From Clostridiales bacterium (GTDB taxonomy: Bacteria > Bacillota > Clostridia > Christensenellales > Borkfalkiaceae), in contig SVHJ01000011.1 of assembly GCA_015055835.1 (NCBI GenBank), positions 1 to 37,444 of the forward strand: a stretch of 37,444 nt of DNA. Reading direction: 5' to 3'. The notes below the pieces were generated by a model that was not told where the DNA came from, did no database searches, and saw only the letters and a program-made list of their open reading frames with translations. This document shows, piece by piece, positions 31,998 to 37,444 of the stretch. The position numbers and the translations under genes were made by a program. Position 1 is the stretch's first letter, and every line of letters starts with the position of its first letter.

Positions 31998-32026
31998 AGT
32001 ATATCAATTTTAATAAGTTTTGTCAA
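31998..32026 (-). promoter_or_regulatory. Sigma-A promoter of the DUF1538-PII operon
   Basis: TTGACA (32021-32026), a 17-nt spacer and TATACT (31998-32003) on the minus strand, 25 nt before the start. Confidence 0.78.
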
Positions 32027-32041
32027 TCTATAATCATTTAT

Positions 32042-32076
32042 AAAAAAAGGATGTTTTTATTACAAAACACCCTTTT
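32042..32076 (-). terminator. Terminator of pyk
   Basis: AAGGGTGTTTT-GTAAT-AAAACATCCTT followed by a T tract on the minus strand, about 15 nt after the pyk stop. Confidence 0.85.
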
Positions 32077-32091
32077 TAATCGTTATTAAAA

Positions 32092-33504
32092 TTAAATTTC
32101 TTCTATCTTTATTATGTTTGTAGTTCCTGACTTACCAGGTGTAGTTCCACCAGTAATAACAAGTTTATCCCCTTTCTTTAATGAAAGAACGTCTTTAACA
32201 GTATTCTTTGCCATATAGAAAAGTACGTCAGTTGAAGTAAATGTTTCACAAATTTCAGGCATTACGCCCCAAGAAAGGGCTAGTTTACGCCAAGTCTTTT
32301 CATTAGTCGTTAAACCAACTATAGGAACTGGTGGACGGAATCTTGAAATCATTCTGGCAGTAGTTCCTGAAAGAGAACATACGGCAACTGCTTTTGCGTG
32401 AACGTCTATTGCCATACCACAAGTTGAGTGTGAAATAGCGTCCATAGTGTTACTTATGCTAAATTCAGTTTTATAGAAAAGTTTTTCATAATCAATGTTA
32501 TTTTCAGCAGTTTCAGCAATTTTTGCCATTGTTTTTACCGTTTGGATTGGATATTTACCTGCAGCCGTTTCCCCTGATAACATTATTGCACTAGTTCCAT
32601 CATAAACTGCGTTTGCTACGTCTGAAATTTCTGCACGGGTTGGTCTTGGTTTAGTTATCATAGATTCTAACATTTCCGTAGCAGTAATTACACGCTTACC
32701 AAGCATTATACATTTAGATATAAGTTGCTTTTGAATAGCAGGTAAACATTCGAATGGAATTTCTACACCCATATCCCCACGGGCAACCATAATACCATCA
32801 CAGTATTTTGCAATTTCTTCAATATTATCAACGCCTGATTGATTTTCAATTTTAGCGATAAGTTCAATATCTTCAGCTTTTAATTCTTTTAGGTAATTTT
32901 TTACGTCAATTAAGTCTTGCGCAGTTGAAACAAAAGAACAAGCAATATAATCAACACCGTTTTCAACACCAAATTTAATATCGCTCTTATCTTGATCAGA
33001 TAAATATTTTTGATGTAAAACTTTATCAGGGAAACTCATACTCTTTCTATCTGAAACTGAGCCACCGATTATTACTTTACACTTTATATCGTTATTTTCA
33101 ATCTTTTCAACTTTTAAAGAAAGTAATCCGTCGTTTAATAAAATAGTATCGCCTACAGATAATTCTTTATGAAGTTCATTATAAGTAACTGATACGATTT
33201 TATTAGTTCCAACAACTTCATTAGTAGTAAAGGTAAATTCATCCCCTTCTTTAAGTTCTACCTTACCGTTTTCAAAAGTTTTAATACGATATTCAGGTCC
33301 TTTTGTATCAAGCATAATCGCAATAGGAAGTTTAAGTTCTTCACGAACTGATTTGATATACTCTATTCTTTGTTTATGTTCCTCATGCGTACTGTGCGAA
33401 AAGTTAAGACGAGCTACGTTCATACCTGCTTTACATAAACCCATTATTACTTCTCTAGATTCACTTGCAGGTCCTATTGTACAAACAATTTTAGTCTTTC
33501 TCAT
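32092..33504 (-). CDS. pyk: Pyruvate kinase
   Basis: Transfers phosphate from PEP to ADP, the last step of glycolysis. The 470-aa protein starts KTKIVCTIGPASES. It contains ARLNFSHS, IMLDTKGPEYRI, IAKIENQSGVDNI, MVARGDMGVEIP, the family signature ITATEMLESMI and SGETAAGKYP, then a regulatory C-terminal domain. There is no extra PEP-utilizer-like C-terminal domain such as bacilli carry. I chose ATG 33504 with AAGGACG upstream, because the 16 residues before it are not conserved and lie in the leader. A promoter lies at 33560-33589. It is monocistronic. Confidence 0.97.
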   Translation of the reverse strand: MRKTKIVCTIGPASESREVIMGLCKAGMNVARLNFSHSTHEEHKQRIEYIKSVREELKLPIAIMLDTKGPEYRIKTFENGKVELKEGDEFTFTTNEVVGTNKIVSVTYNELHKELSVGDTILLNDGLLSLKVEKIENNDIKCKVIIGGSVSDRKSMSFPDKVLHQKYLSDQDKSDIKFGVENGVDYIACSFVSTAQDLIDVKNYLKELKAEDIELIAKIENQSGVDNIEEIAKYCDGIMVARGDMGVEIPFECLPAIQKQLISKCIMLGKRVITATEMLESMITKPRPTRAEISDVANAVYDGTSAIMLSGETAAGKYPIQTVKTMAKIAETAENNIDYEKLFYKTEFSISNTMDAISHSTCGMAIDVHAKAVAVCSLSGTTARMISRFRPPVPIVGLTTNEKTWRKLALSWGVMPEICETFTSTDVLFYMAKNTVKDVLSLKKGDKLVITGGTTPGKSGTTNIIKIEEI

Positions 33505-33559
33505 ACTACTACGTCCTTTATTTTTATATATGGTTAAAAGCCCAACTTTCACCTATATA

Positions 33560-33589
33560 AATATATCACATATGCTTTTTTTGTGTCAA
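33560..33589 (-). promoter_or_regulatory. Sigma-A promoter of pyk
   Basis: TTGACA (33584-33589), an 18-nt spacer and TATATT (33560-33565) on the minus strand. Confidence 0.72.
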
Positions 33590-33634
33590 TTTTATAAAAG
33601 CAAAAAATTAATGTTTTTTAAATTTTTTTAAACG

Positions 33635-33662
33635 AAAAAAGCACTTGAACCAAGTGCTTTTT
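33635..33662 (-). terminator. Terminator of the CorC-type gene pair
   Basis: AAAAAGCACTTG-GTT-CAAGTGCTTTTTT on the minus strand, just after the stop at 33667. Confidence 0.88.
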
Positions 33663-33666
33663 ATTT

Positions 33667-34977
33667 CTATTCAAATTCCTCTTCATCTTCCTTTTTAGGT
33701 TCTACTAAAACGGTAAGTTTAGTTACACGCTCTTCATCCATATCGGCAACTATTACGAAAAGGTTTTCATACCTAAAACTATCACCTACGTGAGGATCTG
33801 CCTCAAGCATTTCTATAGCCCAGCCACCCATAGTTTGATATTCACACTCAAAGTCGTTTGGCTTATCAAACTCAATCTCTTCAAAGAAGTCGTCAATATT
33901 CATTTCACCAACAACGTCGTAAGTGTTTTCACCAGTTGGACAACATTCCATAACGATTACGTCAGTATCATCCCAAATATCGCCAACAAGTTCTTCTAGA
34001 ATATCTTCCATTGAAACCACACCAAGCGTTCCACCAAACTCATCAATAACGATTGCTAAGTGCATCTTTGCTTCTCTTAATTTTTTAAGAGCAACAGGTA
34101 GTTTCATTGTTTTATGAAGTTTACAAGGTTTTAATAACAACGAACGAATATCAGGTTTTTTATTATCAAGCGTCGCTTTATAATAACGGGTAAGTGATAA
34201 TACACCCACAACGTTATCAATACTATCTTCATAAACAGGAATACGAGAATATTGATTAGAGTCTGCTAATATTTTTGCAATTTCCTCTTCATCATCAATA
34301 TCTATCGCCGTCATATCAATACGTGGCGTCATAATCTCTTCAATAGTAGTATCACTAAAATCAAGCGTTGATTGAAGTAGTTCCCCTTGATCTTCATCAA
34401 TAACACCTTCTTCTTCAACGGTATCGATAATTGATGCAAGTTCTTCTTCAGTAACCGTTGGTTCGTCATCTTTATGGTCAGTACCCCAAATTTTACGAAG
34501 TACAAAAATTAAACCCATAACGATAAATACTATCGGAGATAAAATTATTGTTAAAACCTTTGTAGGAATTGCAATAACTTTAACAACAGAGTCTGCGTGT
34601 TGTTTTGCTAAAACTTTTGGTATTATTTCACCAAAAATTAAAATAACGATTGTTACGATTATCGTTGCAATAGTTGACGCTAAACCAACGTTGTTTGCAA
34701 ATAAATCCATTACGATAAGCGTACTACAGGTTGATATTGCAATATTTGCTAAGTTATTACCAATTAAAATTGTTGATAATGCTATATGGAACTTTTCAAC
34801 AATACCATAAGCAACCTTTGCCGTTTTGCTACCACCTTCGGCAGAACGGCGAAGCCTCATTTTGTTCGCAGAGTTAAAAGCAATTTCTGAGGCTGAGAAA
34901 TATGCCGATAAGCATATCATTATAAATATAACTAAATATGCCCACCACATATGTGCAAAATGTTCAGAAAAAGTCAT
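33667..34977 (-). CDS. CorC/HlyC (CNNM/DUF21-CBS) family membrane protein, second paralogue
   Basis: A 436-aa protein of the family linked to magnesium or cobalt efflux. It has an N-terminal DUF21 domain with four hydrophobic segments (about residues 1-180; SASEIAFNSANKMRLRR, NNLANIAIST, FGEIIPKVLAKQHADS). A linker TEEELASIIDTVEEEGVIDEDQGELLQS precedes a CBS pair (about 205-330; IMTPRIDMTAI, IDEFGGTLGVVSMEDILEELVGDI). A C-terminal CorC/HlyC domain (about 345-425) follows. Its start overlaps the stop of the homologous upstream gene (TAATG), so the two are translated together and may form a heteromer. Transported ion is not proven. Confidence 0.92.
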   Translation of the reverse strand: MTFSEHFAHMWWAYLVIFIMICLSAYFSASEIAFNSANKMRLRRSAEGGSKTAKVAYGIVEKFHIALSTILIGNNLANIAISTCSTLIVMDLFANNVGLASTIATIIVTIVILIFGEIIPKVLAKQHADSVVKVIAIPTKVLTIILSPIVFIVMGLIFVLRKIWGTDHKDDEPTVTEEELASIIDTVEEEGVIDEDQGELLQSTLDFSDTTIEEIMTPRIDMTAIDIDDEEEIAKILADSNQYSRIPVYEDSIDNVVGVLSLTRYYKATLDNKKPDIRSLLLKPCKLHKTMKLPVALKKLREAKMHLAIVIDEFGGTLGVVSMEDILEELVGDIWDDTDVIVMECCPTGENTYDVVGEMNIDDFFEEIEFDKPNDFECEYQTMGGWAIEMLEADPHVGDSFRYENLFVIVADMDEERVTKLTVLVEPKKEDEEEFE

Positions 34978-36311
34978 TATTCTTCCACCTCCTTAGAGAT
35001 TTCAGACTCTTTTAACGCTAAAAGGTCTTCTTCATCAAGAATGTGGACGATAACTTCAGTCAACTTATCGTTTTCAACGGTTTTTGCCGTTATTTCTAAA
35101 TTATCGTAAACAAAAGATTCATCTTCAACTGGCAAATGCCCAAGCGTTTCTAAAACAAATGAAAGCATAGGCTTTGAAGCTATTTGTCTTGGGGCAGGGC
35201 CTATACCCATTCTTTCATAGGCATTACCTACTAACATACGGGTATTAACCATATATTTGTTACCACCAAGTGTTTGGAAGTTTTGGTCAACTACGTCTTC
35301 TTCATCAAAAATTTCGCCAACTAATTCTTCTAATATATCTTCAATCGTAACAAGACCAACAACCTTTTTTTCTTCATCCTGAACGATTGCCATTTGTATT
35401 TTCTTTTGGCGCATTTCCGTTAATAAATCGTCAATCATTGCCTTTTCAGACACGAAATAAGGCGAAGTCATAACTAAACGAAGACACGCTTTTGGATTTT
35501 TATGGTATTCTTTTAAGAAAGTACGAACTCTCAAAATACCGACTACCCTATCACCCTCTTTAACAGGAAGACGAGAATAGTTCGTTTCTTTTATTTGTGT
35601 TAAAATGCTATCGACACCACAATCTACTTCAATAAAATCAATGTCCTTTTCCATAGTCATAATTTCATCAACAGTAGTTTTTGCAAACTCAAGGGCTGAC
35701 TTTAACATATCACCTTGTTCTTCGTCAAACACACCTTCTTCTTCAGCAGTTTCAATAATTTCTTCAAGGTCGTCTTCCGTAATAGTAGGTTCAACTTCTT
35801 TATTGCCAAAAAGTTTTGACACACCTTTTGATATTAAGTTAAAGAAAGCTGAAAACGGTGCTAAAATCTTCATTAAAAAACGAAGTGAGCCTTGGAAAAA
35901 TAATGAAACAGATTCGCTACGGTCGTTAGCAAAACTTTTAGGTATCATTTCACTAAATAAGAAAATGATTACCGTACTTAAAACTGAACATATCATAGAA
36001 AAGGCAAATGACTCTAAAAACGCTTCAGGTTTATTAAATGCCACTTTAAATATTTCAGTCGCTAAAATTGTAAAGACTGACGCACCTGCTATTTTTGTAA
36101 CGTTGTTACCAATAAGTAGCGTTGTCAATGCTTTATCAAACTTGTTAAGAACGCTCATTACGCCTTTTGCTTTTTTGTTCCCATCATCTGCTAACGTTTT
36201 AATTTTAATTTTGTTAACTGCTGAAAAAGAACTTTCAGTTGCGGCGAAATACGCTCCACCTATAATGCAAATAAAAAATACGATCCATAAGGGTATACTC
36301 TCGGGACCCAT
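34977..36311 (-). CDS. CorC/HlyC (CNNM/DUF21-CBS) family membrane protein, first paralogue
   Basis: A 444-aa paralogue of the next gene with the same plan: DUF21 domain (AATESSFSAVNKIKIKTLADDG, GNNVTKIAGAS, FSEMIPKSFANDRSES), linker TEDDLEEIIETAEEEGVFDEEQGDMLKS, CBS pair with IVQDEEKKVVGLVTIEDILEELVGEI, and a CorC/HlyC end. Its first CBS contact (IMTMEKDIDFI) lacks the IMTPR form of its partner, so nucleotide or ion sensing may differ. I chose ATG 36311, about 12 nt after AAGGAG; the TTG at 36323 would sit right on the ribosome site. The promoter is at 36379-36407. Confidence 0.92.
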   Translation of the reverse strand: MGPESIPLWIVFFICIIGGAYFAATESSFSAVNKIKIKTLADDGNKKAKGVMSVLNKFDKALTTLLIGNNVTKIAGASVFTILATEIFKVAFNKPEAFLESFAFSMICSVLSTVIIFLFSEMIPKSFANDRSESVSLFFQGSLRFLMKILAPFSAFFNLISKGVSKLFGNKEVEPTITEDDLEEIIETAEEEGVFDEEQGDMLKSALEFAKTTVDEIMTMEKDIDFIEVDCGVDSILTQIKETNYSRLPVKEGDRVVGILRVRTFLKEYHKNPKACLRLVMTSPYFVSEKAMIDDLLTEMRQKKIQMAIVQDEEKKVVGLVTIEDILEELVGEIFDEEDVVDQNFQTLGGNKYMVNTRMLVGNAYERMGIGPAPRQIASKPMLSFVLETLGHLPVEDESFVYDNLEITAKTVENDKLTEVIVHILDEEDLLALKESEISKEVEE

Positions 36312-36378
36312 AAAAAAAACCAACTCCTTTTTTGTAAAAACTTTTTTTTATTATACATTTTATAATATACTAACGGGT

Positions 36379-36407
36379 ATTTTAGCATTTTTTGTAGATA
36401 TTGTCAA
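36379..36407 (-). promoter_or_regulatory. Sigma-A promoter of the CorC-type gene pair
   Basis: TTGACA (36402-36407), a 17-nt spacer and TAAAAT (36379-36384) on the minus strand. A second TATAAT lies closer to the gene but lacks a good -35. Confidence 0.72.
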
Positions 36408-36461
36408 GTAAACTAAGATACTCCTTATTATGTTAACTTGTGTAATATTTCCATTTTTAAA

Positions 36462-36489
36462 TAAAAAAGAGCAAAAAATTGCTCTTTTC
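36462..36489 (-). terminator. Terminator of the HD-domain gene
   Basis: AAAAGAGCAA-TTTT-TTGCTCTTTTTTATTT on the minus strand, at the stop of the gene at 36492. Confidence 0.87.
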
Positions 36490-36491
36490 CC

Positions 36492-37073
36492 CTATTTTAA
36501 GTTTCCCTTTTTTATATTGTTTTTAAGAATTTCATCAGTCTTATTAAATAACTTTTGTGAGCCTAAAGCCGTTTTTGATTGTCTAACGTAAACTTGCTCT
36601 GCTTTTATATCGTGCAGTTTCCAGTCTAAACCGTTGTTACTATCATTTAACATTAACGGCTGAAGATTATCCATAGCGTGCGCAAACTTTGATTCAGGGG
36701 TTTGATATGCCTCAAACTCATCAAAAAGGGATATAAAATCTTCTTTTTGGTCTTCAGGCAAAATAGAAAATATTCGTTCTTTCGCCCTTTCTTCCCTTTC
36801 CTTTTGGGTTTTTAAGTTTTCCGTATCGTAAACGTAAGTGTCCCCTGCGTCAATTTCAACTATGTCGTGAACTAAACACATTAATATAACGCGTGAAATA
36901 TCCACCTTTTCATTAGAATATTCTTTTAACAAATACGCCATTAACGCCATATGCCAAGAATGTTCAGCATCATTTTCATTTCTACCGTTATTAGATAAAT
37001 GCGTTTGGCGATAAACGTTTTTTATTTTATCAATTTCTAAAGCGAAAGCTAATTGCTTTTCTAATCTATCCAT
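36492..37073 (-). CDS. HD-domain phosphohydrolase, 5'-deoxynucleotidase (YfbR)-like
   Basis: A 193-aa cytoplasmic metal-dependent phosphohydrolase. The metal ligands are seen in NDAEHSWHMALMAYLL (about residues 34-49) and CLVHDIVEIDAGDTYVYD (about 66-83), with a later Asp in AHAMDNLQPLMLN. This is the HD arrangement of small nucleotidases acting on deoxynucleoside monophosphates or related compounds. ATG 37073 has AAGGTG upstream and a promoter at 37103-37131. It is a single gene with its own terminator. Substrate is inferred from the family only. Confidence 0.88.
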   Translation of the reverse strand: MDRLEKQLAFALEIDKIKNVYRQTHLSNNGRNENDAEHSWHMALMAYLLKEYSNEKVDISRVILMCLVHDIVEIDAGDTYVYDTENLKTQKEREERAKERIFSILPEDQKEDFISLFDEFEAYQTPESKFAHAMDNLQPLMLNDSNNGLDWKLHDIKAEQVYVRQSKTALGSQKLFNKTDEILKNNIKKGNLK

Positions 37074-37102
37074 AAAAACACCTTTTTAATTTTGATAATT
37101 TT

Positions 37103-37131
37103 ATTTTATCACTATTTAAGCCACTTTTCAA
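37103..37131 (-). promoter_or_regulatory. Sigma-A promoter of the HD-domain gene
   Basis: TTGAAA (37126-37131), a 17-nt spacer and TAAAAT (37103-37108) on the minus strand. Confidence 0.7.
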
Positions 37132-37133
37132 GC

Positions 37134-37167
37134 AAAAAAGGACACCATAGTCGGTGTCCTTTTTTTA
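37134..37167 (-). terminator. Terminator ending the structured element on the minus strand
   Basis: GGACACC-GACTAT-GGTGTCC with A and T tracts on both sides. On the minus strand it directly follows the CCGCCA-like end of the element, as in the element near tRNA-Ser. Confidence 0.83.
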
Positions 37168-37376
37168 TGGCGGAGAGCGAGGGTGTTCTGCCCCTTGATA
37201 AGGGGAAGGCAAACACTGTTTGCGAGGGGTTTGTCGTCCGCGACTAGCGATCGCTCTTGTATTTTGCAAAGCAAAAAAAATAAAAGACAAGCCTATGCTT
37301 TGCAAAATACTTCGGTCAGCCACTAAAAACGGTAGGTGTCTACCGTTTTCTTAACGTTCTCGTTCGAATCCCCCGC
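37168..37376 (-). repeat. Second structured element with tRNA-Ser-like ends
   Basis: Read on the minus strand it begins GCGGGGGATTCGAACGAG (T-arm reverse complement) and ends CCCTCGCTCTCCGCCA (a tRNA-Ser-like 3' end). GCGGGGG (37370-37376) can pair with CCCTCGC (37177-37183). Inside are AAAACGGTAG/CTACCGTTTT with a 4-nt loop (37326-37349), a 14-bp stem GTATTTTGCAAAGC/GCTTTGCAAAATAC (37259-37272 with 37297-37310), and a CCCCTT/AAGGGG hairpin near 37191-37205. No ORF. It has the same plan as the element at 18717-18860. Confidence 0.65.
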
Positions 37377-37394
37377 GCAAACTCACACAAAACA

Positions 37395-37427
37395 AAAAAC
37401 CTAAACCAAAAAATGGTTTAGGTTTTT
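37395..37427. terminator. Hairpin terminator at the right edge
   Basis: AAAAACCTAAACC-AAAAAAT-GGTTTAGGTTTTT, usable in either direction. On the minus strand it would end a transcript from a gene beyond the window, just before the structured element. Confidence 0.8.
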
Positions 37428-37444
37428 CGTGCGAAAGACCGCGC

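Overview
The window is A+T-rich DNA from a spore-forming member of the Clostridia (Bacillota). Four things point there. The division and cell-wall (dcw) cluster is of low-GC Gram-positive type. The MurE has the DNPR motif of meso-diaminopimelate enzymes. Both dipicolinate synthase subunits are present, next to a collagen-like exosporium-type protein. Housekeeping promoters are close to TTGACA-17-TATAAT and ribosome sites are strong. I cannot name a genus from sequence alone; an uncultured gut-type clostridial lineage is my inference.

Layout. 1-1750: dapA-dapB, transcribed leftward behind a lysine riboswitch with its own terminator and promoter. 1770-3800: manC-manA for activated mannose. 3893-3968: tRNA-Thr(GGT). 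4081-17135: a leftward dcw operon in the order mraZ-rsmH-ftsL-pbp-murE-mraY-murD-ftsW-murA-ftsQ-ftsA-ftsZ. Many junctions are TAATG or ATGA overlaps, and a promoter at its head overlaps a MraZ-box-like direct repeat. 17394-18560: murI and rpsT, divergent. 18578-18960: tRNA-Ser(CGA) followed by a chain of structured repeats built around the tRNA-Ser 3' end. 18940-21610: a TVP38/DedA-like membrane protein and an AlsT-type amino-acid carrier behind a tandem glycine riboswitch. 21662-26576: sporulation-linked genes (P-loop ATPase, dpaA/dpaB, collagen-like spore-surface protein) around a UPF0210/UPF0237 pair. 26619-29712: a DUF1295 membrane protein, lgt with a broken small ORF in front of it, and a membrane-anchored hydrolase. 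29755-33600: a tandem PII-like protein with a DUF1538 membrane protein, and pyruvate kinase. 33667-37073: two tandem CorC/HlyC-type membrane proteins and an HD-domain nucleotidase-like protein. 37137-37427: a second structured element of the tRNA-Ser-end family, flanked by terminators.

How the genes fit together. DapA makes the intermediate that DapB takes toward diaminopimelate and lysine, and that DpaA/DpaB oxidise to dipicolinate in the sporulating mother cell. MurI supplies D-glutamate to MurD, and MurE adds diaminopimelate. MraY, FtsW and the PBP then carry the precursor to septal peptidoglycan, organised by FtsZ/FtsA/FtsQ/FtsL. The cluster lacks murF, murC, murG and murB.

Most worth a second look: the tRNA-Ser-end structured element family (two members here, with a compensatory base pair); the PBP gene, whose only in-frame ATG is followed at once by a stop codon; an FtsA with no membrane-targeting tail and a degraded nucleotide motif; a 13-nt tandem duplication that breaks a small ORF before lgt; and the PII-like/DUF1538 pair.
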